A DNA stretch of 61,119 nucleotides from Terriglobia bacterium. GTDB taxonomy: Bacteria; Acidobacteriota; Terriglobia; JAIQFV01. The stretch lies in contig JAIQFV010000021.1 of assembly GCA_020073085.1 (NCBI GenBank), forward strand, positions 1 through 61,119, written 5' to 3'. Both the position numbers and the translations under genes were made by a program. The notes under the pieces are model-generated. The model ran no database searches and was not told where the DNA came from. It was given only the letters and a program-made list of their open reading frames with translations. This document shows positions 54,123 to 61,119 of this stretch, piece by piece. Position 1 is the first letter of the stretch, and every line of letters starts with the position of its first letter.

Positions 54123-55311
54123 CACCACGAATCGCATTGTGAAGTACAACTTCGTTTTCCCCGAACGGCTCGCCCGGATCGATTGGGACAATCTCTACCT
54201 GCAATACATTCCCAAGGTCCTGGCGACGAAAGCGACTTACGATTACTACCGGGTACTCGCGGAACTCTGCGCCCACCTGCGAGACTCGCACACGAACGTC
54301 TATCCCGCCCCGGAGTTGCTCGGATCGGTGGGTCTGCAGACTCGCCTCATCGAGGGCAGGTTGATGGTACTTCAAGTTTGGGACCCGGAATTGCACCCCC
54401 AGGGCGTCGAGCCGGGAATGGAACTCGTGGAGATCGATGGCGAACCGTTTCGCGAGTACGCGGCCCGGAACGTGGCTCCCTACCAAAGCGCCTCGACCCC
54501 CCAGGACCTGGAGGTGCGCACGTTTGAATACTTCCTTCTCTTCGGTGCGCCCGGCCAGCCGGTCCAACTGACTTTGCAGAACGCCGCGGGACAGCGCCTC
54601 ACCCGCACGGTTCGCCGCAAGTCTTACAAGGTCCTCGGCCCCTTGTCGCCCAAGCCGCCCGGCTTCGAATTCCGGGTTCTGCCGGGAAGCATTGGCTATG
54701 TGGCGTTGAATTCCTTTGAGGACAATGCTGTCGCCGATCAGTTCATGGCGGCGTTCGACCGGATCGCCAACACGAGCACCCTGATCCTCGACTTGAGAAA
54801 CAACGGCGGCGGGAATTCGGTGGTTGGCATGCGGATCCTCGCCACACTCATCGACAAACCCGTTTCGCTTGAATTCTGGCAGACCCGGGATTACAGGCCC
54901 ATCTTCCGCGCATGGGGCCGGCCCATGGTGATGCTCTCGCTACCCGGCGGCGACGTCCCGCCCGATCCCGCACATCACTACTCGAAGCCCATCCTCCTGT
55001 TGACCAGTCCGCGCACGTTCTCCGCGGCCGAGGACTTCCTCGTGGCTTTTGACCAGAGTGGTCGGGGGACGATCATGGGCCAGCGGAGCGCCGGGAGCAC
55101 CGGGCAGCCTCTGAACTTCAAGATGCCCGGCGGCGGCTCCGGCCGCGTCTGTACATGGCGTGGGACTTACCCCGATGGAAAACAGTTCCTCGACATCGGC
55201 GTGCAACCTCAAACCGTGGTATCGCCAACCCTCGAGGATCTTCGGGCGGGCAGGGATACGGTTCTCGACATGGCCGTCGCGCAACTGAACGGGCGCAGTA
55301 ACAAAAAGTAG
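54109..55311 (+). CDS. 5'-truncated S41-family C-terminal processing-like peptidase
   Basis: A 400-residue frame. From IVKYNFVFPERLARIDWDNLY (about residue 10) to the end it reads as an S41 peptidase: helical N-domain with RDSHTNVYPAP, a PDZ-like region (about 75-175; GMELVEIDGEPFREYA) and the catalytic part with LILDLRNNGGGN, LLTSPRTFSAAEDFLVAF (catalytic Ser), GQRSAGSTGQPL and IGVQPQTVV. The expected signal peptide and first helix are missing: the codons before residue 10 are translation of a GGTCTGAC repeat. With a TTG start in the repeat or GTG at 54139 it might still be made, but in the cytoplasm. Probably inactivated by the repeat. Confidence 0.75.
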   Translation: MERSDTTNRIVKYNFVFPERLARIDWDNLYLQYIPKVLATKATYDYYRVLAELCAHLRDSHTNVYPAPELLGSVGLQTRLIEGRLMVLQVWDPELHPQGVEPGMELVEIDGEPFREYAARNVAPYQSASTPQDLEVRTFEYFLLFGAPGQPVQLTLQNAAGQRLTRTVRRKSYKVLGPLSPKPPGFEFRVLPGSIGYVALNSFEDNAVADQFMAAFDRIANTSTLILDLRNNGGGNSVVGMRILATLIDKPVSLEFWQTRDYRPIFRAWGRPMVMLSLPGGDVPPDPAHHYSKPILLLTSPRTFSAAEDFLVAFDQSGRGTIMGQRSAGSTGQPLNFKMPGGGSGRVCTWRGTYPDGKQFLDIGVQPQTVVSPTLEDLRAGRDTVLDMAVAQLNGRSNKK

Positions 55312-55439
55312 AACGCCGCGACGCTGAACCAGCCATGTGCTCCGCTCTCGTCCAGCCCACATAATCGGGAGGGTCGGGCCTCCGCAATCTGCGGTTGAGG
55401 AGGCAACTCCGCATTTTTTCCACCCACGACCTTCAACTA

Positions 55440-55486
55440 ACCTCCATGCTGGCACTCCCCCGCCAGGAATTGAAGATTGCGGAGAC
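55440..55486. repeat. TGGCACTCCCCCGCCA/GATTGCGGAGACC element
   Basis: A palindrome-like TGGCAC...GCCAGG head is joined to AATTGAAGATTGCGGAGACC. Related copies lie at 57340-57383 (reverse) and 58086-58124, with fragments near 51853 and 57425-57480. Confidence 0.65.
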
Positions 55487-55570
55487 CTGTGACCCTCGCC
55501 ACTCAAAGCCGGGTGCGATGATTCCGGTTTGAGCCTTGTTCCCCTCCGGAGAGCCTGATAAAATGGACGC

Positions 55571-55798
55571 ATGAAAGACCCGGAGAATGCATTGCCCGAT
55601 TCCGAACTCGCGACTCGCGTCGCTAAGCTGTGGCCGCACAGAGAACACGAGTCCAACGGCGTGCTGGGTTTACTCTGCTCGGTTGGTTTCCACCGCTGGC
55701 GGCGCTTGGACCTTGCAACGCTCATGCCGGACAAGGACATTCTCCATTGCTTCTGGTGCTCAAAGGTCAAGGTTGATGGAATCGTCTACGACCCTTAA
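55571..55798 (+). CDS. small soluble protein with HCFWC motif
   Basis: A 75-residue protein: acidic helical N-terminus, then GVLGLLCSVGFHRWRRLDLA and DILHCFWCSKVKVDG. The cysteine and histidine spacing (C...H...HCxxC) could bind zinc. Similar short proteins occur in acidobacteria as I remember them, without known function. No ribosome site is evident before the ATG, so the start is moderately uncertain. Confidence 0.5.
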   Translation: MKDPENALPDSELATRVAKLWPHREHESNGVLGLLCSVGFHRWRRLDLATLMPDKDILHCFWCSKVKVDGIVYDP

Positions 55799-55824
55799 GC
55801 GTCAGTACAACAGCAGGAAATAGG

Positions 55825-55864
55825 AAATAGGGTCAAGTCTAAATTTTCAATTTTGATGTTTGTG
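55825..55864. repeat. AGGGTCAAGTCTAAATTT repeat, solitary arm
   Basis: Forty bp that match 57731-57770 at all but one position (core AATAGGGTCAAGTCTAA then TTTCAATTTTGATG). The matching inverted arm present at 57785-57803 is missing here. Confidence 0.8.
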
Positions 55865-55920
55865 TTTGTTCCCGACCCCATTATTCATTATTCATTGATT
55901 CAAGTTCAAACACCGAGTGC

Positions 55921-56466
55921 TCAGGGTTTGGCTCCACTTGGTTTCGGCCTGGGGCTCTCGACGACAAAGGTGTTGCCGTAAAGATCCTCAAACTGCGCCT
56001 CCGTGACACCCCAGGGTTGATCGACCGGCACCGCGGGGAACTTTACGCCGCGCTTCGAGAGCAATTCATAGAACCTGTGGCAGTCCTTGACTTCGAAGAC
56101 CCACCTCGTCTCTTTACCGACGCGGTTTTTGTAATCGCGAATCTTGTCATCGGGAGAGACCGGCTGCGCCAGCTCCAGCACGATGCCGAACTCCTTCTGA
56201 CCGTGCGGCGCAACGACAATCCAGCGGAGTTTGCCGGTGGTTGCCAGGGATCCACTGGGTCCTGGTCCGAAAGATCCCTCTTCCACTTTTTCAAGGCCGA
56301 GAACGTCCGTGTACCAGCGCAGGGCCTCATCGTAATTGGGGACCACGATCGTGGCATAGCGCAGTCGCACAATATCTGGGTTCTCCGCCTTTGACTGCGG
56401 GAAGACGGTCGACGATAGCAGTGTGGCGAACAACAGTGCCGCCATCAGGCCTAGTTGACGTTTCAT
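55921..56466 (-). CDS. exported glyoxalase-fold (VOC) protein
   Basis: A 181-residue protein with a signal peptide (about 1-24, LMAALLFATLLSSTVFPQ). A single VOC/glyoxalase domain (about 35-170) has RYATIVVPNYDEALRWYTDVLGLEKVEE, RWVFEVKDCHRFYELLSKRGVKFP and QFEDLYGNTFVVESP. VOC enzymes bind a metal and act on small molecules such as methylglyoxal adducts or antibiotics; an exported member suggests extracellular substrates. AGGAGG precedes the ATG. The gene starts 11 bp after the stop of the cytoplasmic VOC gene, so the two are co-transcribed paralogues. Confidence 0.88.
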   Translation of the reverse strand: MKRQLGLMAALLFATLLSSTVFPQSKAENPDIVRLRYATIVVPNYDEALRWYTDVLGLEKVEEGSFGPGPSGSLATTGKLRWIVVAPHGQKEFGIVLELAQPVSPDDKIRDYKNRVGKETRWVFEVKDCHRFYELLSKRGVKFPAVPVDQPWGVTEAQFEDLYGNTFVVESPRPKPSGAKP

Positions 56467-56477
56467 GGTGTTCCTCC

Positions 56478-56843
56478 TTACCGGCTGGAAAGTACGAACT
56501 GATTGCCGTCAGGGTCCTTGAAGATTCCCATGGTTCCCCAGACTTCGGTCTTCGGCTCCTGCGCGAATTCCACGCCTTTGGATTTTAAGATCTTGGCGGT
56601 GGCTGAGACATCGTCGCACCAAAACGTCATGGGCTGAAAACCACCAATGCGATTCTCATGACCTGGTGGCGTGAAGAGCGCCAGCCGGGTTTCCGCGCCT
56701 GGAATGAGGAGTTCGATCCAACGTTGCTTGTCCGTATACGGCTGGTCGGTGACGACCTTGAATCCGAGCACTTCGGTGTAGAACTTCAGTGAAGCATCCT
56801 GGTTGCGGACGGGAATGCTGGCGATCCTGATGCCGCGAATCAT
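56478..56843 (-). CDS. cytoplasmic glyoxalase-fold (VOC) protein
   Basis: A 121-residue single-domain VOC protein: IRIASIPVRNQDASLKFYTEVLGFKVVTD, then RWIELLIPGA, FWCDDVSATAKILKSKGVEFAQEP and GIFKDPDGNQFVL. The last motif carries the usual C-terminal metal-site glutamate position, here Gln-Phe, so metal binding is uncertain. AAGGAGAG precedes the ATG. It is the upstream partner of the exported VOC gene, giving one protein for each side of the membrane. Confidence 0.9.
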   Translation of the reverse strand: MIRGIRIASIPVRNQDASLKFYTEVLGFKVVTDQPYTDKQRWIELLIPGAETRLALFTPPGHENRIGGFQPMTFWCDDVSATAKILKSKGVEFAQEPKTEVWGTMGIFKDPDGNQFVLSSR

Positions 56844-56948
56844 TTTTCTCTCCTTGTTGAAATTGATCAGAACCTATTCAGAACATATCATGTGGCCCCA
56901 GACAGTTTCAATCAGCCAGGAGTTGGTATATTATCTGTTGATATAGCG

Positions 56949-57269
56949 ATGCTTTCCATTGACGATTACGTTGTTGAGGTGCTTTTGCGCGACTTGGTCG
57001 GCCATGACAGACGACCGGTCTGCTTCCTGGTATACCTATGGCTGGCAGCCGAACAGCAGAGGAGAAATGGTGTGGTGCGGGTCGGCTATCGGGAACTCGC
57101 GGAATGCATTGGCGTTTCGAAGAGTTCCGTCCAAGCCGCCGTGAGTTGGTTGATCCGGAGGAAACTGCTCGCCGCCCGCAAGGACAACGCGACAGCGATA
57201 CCGTGCTACACGGTGCTGAGTCCCTGGAGAGAGGCCGGGCGCCCCGCTCGCGGTCGTGGCCACAAATGA
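56949..57269 (+). CDS. small winged-HTH DNA-binding protein
   Basis: A 106-residue protein. N-terminal helix DYVVEVLLRDLVGHDRRPVCFLVYLWLAAE, then a clear HTH (GYRELAECIGVSKSSVQAAVSWLIRRKL, about 48-76) and a basic tail GRPARGRGHK. It resembles replication-initiator-like or GntR-like winged helices found in short acidobacterial regulators. A GTG at 56892 in the same frame could add 19 residues; neither has a clear ribosome site. It diverges from the VOC pair by about 100 bp and may regulate it. Confidence 0.65.
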   Translation: MLSIDDYVVEVLLRDLVGHDRRPVCFLVYLWLAAEQQRRNGVVRVGYRELAECIGVSKSSVQAAVSWLIRRKLLAARKDNATAIPCYTVLSPWREAGRPARGRGHK

Positions 57270-57339
57270 AAAGGCACAGTCCCCGGGGACAATTTAGTTT
57301 TTATTGAATGTTTGGGGTCAGTAATAATGGCCTGGCTCA

Positions 57340-57480
57340 GGTCTCCGCAATCTTCAATGCTGGCGGGCGAGTGCCAGCACGGGGGCTAGTTAAGGATCGC
57401 GGATGGAAAGAATGCGGGTGTGCGTCCTCAATTGAAAATTCCGGAGACCTGCATCCTCAATTGAAAATTCCGGAGACCTG
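57340..57480. repeat. GGAGACC-family copies with a 29-bp tandem duplication
   Basis: Positions 57340-57383 hold a reverse copy of the 55440-55486 element (GGTCTCCGCAATC...TGGCGGGCGAGTGCCA). At 57425-57480 a 29-bp unit (core AATTGAAAATTCCGGAGACC) occurs twice in tandem with no mismatch. Confidence 0.75.
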
Positions 57481-57495
57481 ATCCCCAACATTCCT

Positions 57496-57732
57496 TTAAT
57501 ATTCCCCATAAAGGCCCTTCACCGAATCGAGCAGCTTCTTGGTGTCGTACCCGACGCCATCCTTGAAGACGATTTCGACGTTTTCGATATCCGTGATGCG
57601 AGAGGCTGGATCACCTTTCATCACCACGAGGTCGGCGTTCTTCCCCGCCGCAATCGAGCCGATCTGATCCTGGCGACCGAGAAAAATCGCACCATTCAAA
57701 GTCGCAATCCGAATCGCTTGGACTATATCAAA
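57496..57732 (-). pseudogene. amidohydrolase C-terminal remnant
   Basis: About 79 codons reading DIVQAIRIATLNGAIFLG, IGSIAAGKNADLVVMKGDP and VEIVFKDGVGYDTKKLLDSV. These are the C-terminal lobe and final strands of amidohydrolase-superfamily enzymes (imidazolonepropionase/D-aminoacylase-like). All metal ligands of the barrel are missing. Homology ends at 57732, precisely where the AGGGTCAAGTC repeat begins, so a rearrangement at the repeat removed the rest. Confidence 0.75.
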
Positions 57733-57803
57733 ATAGGGTCAAGTCTAAGTTTTCAATTTTGATGTTTGTGGAGGAGAACTATTCAAAATTTAGACTTGAC
57801 CCT
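57731..57803. repeat. AGGGTCAAGTCTAAA element with both inverted arms
   Basis: AGGGTCAAGTCTAAGTTT near 57736 and AAAATTTAGACTTGACCCT at 57785-57803 are inverted arms around a 30-bp centre. This is the more complete copy of the family, about 70 bp long, at the break point of the amidohydrolase remnant. Confidence 0.8.
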
Positions 57804-58345
57804 AAAATGCGAGATAATGCCTCCATTCTGATGGGCCCTCCCTTGTGCGAAAAGAGAATCTGTCGGAGACCTATGAAATCCCTTCAGCCGAGCTCCTGCC
57901 TTGCCAACTGGATGCCCCCCGACCGTTGGCACAACGGGTTAACCCTCTCGGCCGACTGTGTCAACCGACCGCTGGGTAGAGCCAATGATTTGGAGGGGCG
58001 CCTGACCGATCAAAAGTGTAGAACCTGCCCCGTGCCAATTCAAGGAGAATTCGGAGGCGAAGAAATGAATGGGGCGTATTCTAATGGCCAGCACTCGCCC
58101 GCCACCAATTGAAGATTGCGGAGAGCCTCGCAATTATCCGCCCTTTGTGCCTTTGTGGTGAATTCGAATTACAATTGTGGAAGCCTGAGTTCAAGAATTT
58201 TAAGCCCCGGAGGGACTCTAGAATGTAGCCCCGCCTGATGCCCGTCCCGCACTCTTTGCAGGGCGGAGCAAGGGCGGGGTACCGGTTCCCTCCAATGACA
58301 TCCCAGCCCCGCTTGCGGGGCGACAGAATCAACTCACGTGAGAAA
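57804..58345. other. intergenic stretch with repeat copies
   Basis: A GGAGACC-family copy lies at 58086-58124 (CCAGCACTCGCCCGCCA...GATTGCGGAGA). Around 58215-58315 are inverted CCCCGC stretches with TGCAGGGCGGAGCAAGG, a further possible palindromic repeat. One open frame (57759-58112) begins inside a repeat and has no protein-like features. Confidence 0.5.
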
Positions 58346-60328
58346 TTAACTATTGGAATGGAAAATTGGAAAGGTCTGACCCGTAAATTCGTGTTCATCA
58401 GAGCATTGTTCCTTAATCAGGCGGATGGACTCGTGAATCTCCAGAAAGGCCTCAACGATGTCCGGGTCGAATAGGGATCCGCGCCCGTCGGCAATGACCT
58501 GGACCGCCTCTTCATGTTTCATTCCTTCCTTGTAGACTCGCCTGCTGACCGAAGCGTCATAGACGTCGGCCACCGCCAATAGCCTTCCGGCGATGGGGAT
58601 GTTGTCTCCACGGAGCCCTTGGGGGTACCCGGTCCCATCCCAACGCTCATGATGCGTGTGAACGATCTCACCAGCCAGCTTCATCGTGGTTGCGTCCTGG
58701 ATATGGGATTGGAAGCTTGCGGTTTGAATCACTTTCAAGCCCTGTTCTGTGTGGGTCTTCATTATCTCGAACTCTTCCGGCGTCAGACGGCCCGGTTTCC
58801 GCAAAACGTGGTCCGGGATGGCCACTTTTCCGATGTCATGTATGGGTGCTAGTTTCACGATCAGCGCGATCGTTTTCGAGGTGAGGAAACGGCGGAAACG
58901 TGGGTGACGGGCGATGGCCTTGCAAAGAAGTTCAGTATAACTTTGCACCCGTAAAACGTGCGCCCCCGTTTCCACGTCCCGAATCGTTGTCATCGCGGTC
59001 AGGGCGGTCAACATAAATATCCTGGCACTTTCCAATTGCCGGTCCGCCCGTCGCTTTTCAGCGGAAATCCTCCAGAAGGTCAGACAAGCATGGTTGCCGA
59101 CCAATACCGCGGTCACCGGAAGAGGAGAAAGATAGACCCCGGTCCTGGAAAAGAGCAAACCTGAGGCCATCCACGCGGCGAATACGAGGCAAACAGCAAT
59201 CGGCGCGACCCAAGTCAGCGAAACGCTGGCGAGCAGTACGCCGGAGGCCAGGCCCACTATCAACATCAATACCAGCTCCCATACTAAGGCTCCCGTTGGC
59301 CGGCGGAAGGAATCGTGTTGCAGCAGGTTGTCGATGACCGTGGCATGCACTTCAACGCCCGGAAAGTTGCTGTCGGCCGAAGTGGTGACCACATCCTGCA
59401 GCCCGACCGCACTGAGGCCGACGATCACGATTTTGTCATCGAGCGCCATGGCGGGCACGCGCCCGGCCAACACATCCACTGCCGGGACGTAGGGGAAAGT
59501 CCCACCGGCCCCGCGGAATCGCAAAAGCACATTACTTTTTGTATCGACCGGGATCGTCACATCGTTTAAGCGCAATCGAACGGCGCCTCGCGAGGAGGTT
59601 GTTAGCCGGGCCGTGGGATTGCGCTTATCCGCCATGAAAGAGGCGAGGCCGAGACTGGGATAAACCTCTTCGCCATAGCCGATGAGCAGTGGGGCACGTC
59701 TGAAAACCCCGTCACTTTCCGCCGTCCCATTCAGAAAACCGGAGCCGGAAGCTGCTCGTGAAATCTCCTGAACACTGCAAACAGCGCTGGAGGCCCGGAA
59801 GAACGCTTGACCCCGGGTCGTCTCCGTGTCAACGATTGCCAGCGGAAAGGGATGGAGGAAACAGGAGGATGGACGAGCTGGCTCGGCCCCGAACTGCAGT
59901 TGGTATCCTACAATCACCCGCCCGGTGCCCAAAGATTCCGCCAGGAAATCGTCGGCGGTTTGGGGGGGGTGAGTGTTCATGGAGTCTGAAGCCGGCCTGG
60001 CAGTGGCTGCTTTCGCGGGTGAACTGAGGGTGGGTGCCCGCACATCCGGTTCGGGAAACATCATGTCGAGGGCGACCGTGCTGGCGCCATCCTCAAAAAT
60101 CCTCCGGACCAGCATACCCAGCAGGTCGCGAGGCCAAGGCCAACGGCCATACTGAGCGAGGCTGTTCTCATCAATCGGGACAATGACAACGCGTCCGGAG
60201 GGTCTGCCGGGGTCAACCCGGCGGGTCATCATGTCGTATGCCTTTTGATCGAGGTTTGCGACGAATTGTGGCTGAAGGAGGATAACAAGGACCACGCCAA
60301 CCAAAACGCCCACACCGATGATTCTCAT
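58346..60328 (-). CDS. CHASE2 sensor with HD-GYP phosphodiesterase domain
   Basis: A 660-residue membrane sensor enzyme. One N-terminal helix (about 4-22), a periplasmic CHASE2 domain (about 25-345; VVIVPIDENSLAQYGRWPWPR, DGASTVALDMMFPEPD, DDKIVIVGLSAVGLQD), three helices (about 350-425) and an HD-GYP domain (about 455-640). Catalytic motifs are complete: HDIGKVAIPDHVL, HHERWDGTGYP and ADVYDA. HD-GYP domains hydrolyse cyclic di-GMP. The last dozen residues (TGQTFPIFHSNS) are the translation of a GGTCTGACC repeat, which also supplies the stop. It follows the OmpA lipoprotein gene by 15 bp. Confidence 0.93.
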   Translation of the reverse strand: MRIIGVGVLVGVVLVILLQPQFVANLDQKAYDMMTRRVDPGRPSGRVVIVPIDENSLAQYGRWPWPRDLLGMLVRRIFEDGASTVALDMMFPEPDVRAPTLSSPAKAATARPASDSMNTHPPQTADDFLAESLGTGRVIVGYQLQFGAEPARPSSCFLHPFPLAIVDTETTRGQAFFRASSAVCSVQEISRAASGSGFLNGTAESDGVFRRAPLLIGYGEEVYPSLGLASFMADKRNPTARLTTSSRGAVRLRLNDVTIPVDTKSNVLLRFRGAGGTFPYVPAVDVLAGRVPAMALDDKIVIVGLSAVGLQDVVTTSADSNFPGVEVHATVIDNLLQHDSFRRPTGALVWELVLMLIVGLASGVLLASVSLTWVAPIAVCLVFAAWMASGLLFSRTGVYLSPLPVTAVLVGNHACLTFWRISAEKRRADRQLESARIFMLTALTAMTTIRDVETGAHVLRVQSYTELLCKAIARHPRFRRFLTSKTIALIVKLAPIHDIGKVAIPDHVLRKPGRLTPEEFEIMKTHTEQGLKVIQTASFQSHIQDATTMKLAGEIVHTHHERWDGTGYPQGLRGDNIPIAGRLLAVADVYDASVSRRVYKEGMKHEEAVQVIADGRGSLFDPDIVEAFLEIHESIRLIKEQCSDEHEFTGQTFPIFHSNS

Positions 60329-60343
60329 CTGCGTGAGCCTCCT

Positions 60344-60991
60344 CTACCGGACGATGACTTCGACCCGGCGATTCCTGGGTTCGGGAACACCTTTCGGAGT
60401 GGGCACCAGAAGATCGCTCTCTCCATGGGAGGTCACCGACATGTTCGCGGGGTCCATTCCCCTGGAACGAAGGAGCTCAGCCACCGCTTGAGCCCTCCTC
60501 ATCCCCAGTTCGATATTGGACTCCGCAGTCCCCGTGGTATCGGTATGTCCGATCACCTCAATGTCGGTGGAATGGCGCTCTTGAATGGCTTTGAAGATAG
60601 CGGGCAGCTGTGCTTCGGACTCCGGGGTCATCGTGGGGCTGTCTAACAAAAAGTACAAAGTGAAGGACGCTTCGGCGGCAGGGAGTACATCGATGGAACT
60701 TCCGAAAACGCGCTTCACCTCGACCGGGTCGACCTGGAACGGGGTCCCGGGAGGGGCATCCGGCCGCTCCACACGAAGTCCCGAATAGCTTTCCACGAGT
60801 TCGCGAGTGACCCCTGAGTTAGTCACCGTCACTTTGCCGACCGTGCCGTCGTCGTCGGGTAGCAAGACGATCAGGTTCTGCGTGGCAGGGGGCTGCAGAA
60901 CCGGCGGCACGGGCGCCCGCTTGGGCGCACAGCCCGTGGCCAGAAGCAGTCCCAATCCCAGGGCGGCCAAACTTCTGACATGAGCGGTCAT
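60344..60991 (-). CDS. OmpA-family lipoprotein
   Basis: A 215-residue lipoprotein: signal peptide with lipobox LLATGC (Cys 21), a beta-rich middle (about 35-105; LIVLLPDDDGTVGKVTVTNSG), then an OmpA peptidoglycan-binding domain (about 110-215) with FLLDSPTMTPESEAQLPAI, VIGHTDTTGTAESNIELGMRRAQAV and RNRRVEVIV. Both conserved residues for meso-diaminopimelate binding (Asp in GHTDT, Arg in RNRR) are present. It overlaps the FecR-like gene's stop by 4 bp and precedes the CHASE2/HD-GYP gene by 15 bp. Confidence 0.93.
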   Translation of the reverse strand: MTAHVRSLAALGLGLLLATGCAPKRAPVPPVLQPPATQNLIVLLPDDDGTVGKVTVTNSGVTRELVESYSGLRVERPDAPPGTPFQVDPVEVKRVFGSSIDVLPAAEASFTLYFLLDSPTMTPESEAQLPAIFKAIQERHSTDIEVIGHTDTTGTAESNIELGMRRAQAVAELLRSRGMDPANMSVTSHGESDLLVPTPKGVPEPRNRRVEVIVR

Positions 60992-61119
60992 GGGGAGCCT
61001 CGCGGGGCGTCGAGTGCCACGGCAAAGCGCGTCCCCCGCACGCCGATGATTCCTACCGGGGTCTGGAGTTTTACCGATTCCGGCGAGAATTTGGCGATCT
61101 TTCCCGAAACGTAGGCAAC
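60988..61119 (-). CDS. FecR-domain protein, C-terminal end only
   Basis: Forty-three codons cut by the window edge. GKIAKFSPESVKLQTPVGII then GVRGTRFAVAL is the end of a FecR domain (strand, VGIIGVRGT turn, strand). Its TGA overlaps the OmpA ATG. FecR domains sit in the periplasm as signal relays or adaptors. This is the first visible gene of a FecR-OmpA-CHASE2 operon. Confidence 0.8.
   Translation of the reverse strand, partial: VAYVSGKIAKFSPESVKLQTPVGIIGVRGTRFAVALDAPRGSP

Noticed and set aside
57759-58112. A 117-residue open frame on the plus strand
   Set aside because: It begins inside the AGGGTCAAGTC repeat, ends in a GGAGACC repeat and shows no domain.

Overview
The window looks like a chromosomal segment of an Acidobacteriota genome. 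The main reason is the 819-residue FtsX/MacB-type permease at 1930-4389, which has the architecture called acidobacterial duplicated orphan permease. Supporting this are several secreted proteins of kinds common in that phylum (M6, S15, S41 and S53 peptidases, a multiheme cytochrome), an ECF42-type sigma factor with DGPF proteins, and intergenic regions crowded with dispersed palindromic repeats. No plasmid or complete phage functions are visible. Only a terminase-like small protein gene beside a broken tRNA-Ala 3' end hints at an old integration at the left edge.

Left part (1-16500): terminase-like gene and tRNA fragment; the orphan permease; a 1074-residue secreted protein with BACON-like and InlB-like repeats; small membrane and periplasmic proteins; a beta-barrel-like protein preceded by a terminator-like leader; an ECF42 sigma factor divergent from two DGPF/YCII genes, each preceded by the same bipartite motif (TGTCGA-N16-TCGA); and a BNR-type propeller gene coupled to a MoaD/ThiS gene.

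Middle (16700-38000): a nine-heme secreted cytochrome and an M6 metalloprotease diverge from one 766-bp spacer. Both end in the same roughly 450-480-residue C-terminal module as the 4660-7884 protein. A MarR/SRPBCC pair follows, then a tightly overlapping cassette (cytoplasmic NMT1-like binding protein, PaaK-like adenylate-forming enzyme, SAM methyltransferase, then an alpha/beta hydrolase), and a secreted S15 hydrolase divergent from an AraC regulator.

Right part (38000-61119): an 80-bp-period palindromic array; an ABC-2 exporter; an OmpA remnant; HU with a membrane protein; a PP2C/SpoIIE phosphatase; a five-gene redox operon (alcohol dehydrogenase, a shortened AraC protein, aldo/keto reductase, F420/NADP-type reductase, membrane protein); a decayed transposase tail; an S53 peptidase; tRNA-Arg; a 5'-truncated S41 peptidase; two glyoxalase-fold proteins; an HTH protein; an amidohydrolase remnant; and a FecR-OmpA-CHASE2/HD-GYP signalling operon running off the right edge.

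At least five families of short repeats (GCAGGCATG palindromes, GGGGACAGACACC inverted repeats, GGTCTGACC elements, AGGGTCAAGTCTAAA elements, AGGTCTCCGCAATC elements) are spread through the intergenic DNA. In several places they sit exactly where a gene is truncated or where its stop codon lies. The two most original observations are the shared C-terminal module of three unrelated secreted proteins and the composite repeats that appear to be remodelling gene ends. All identifications come from reading the sequence; no database search was run.
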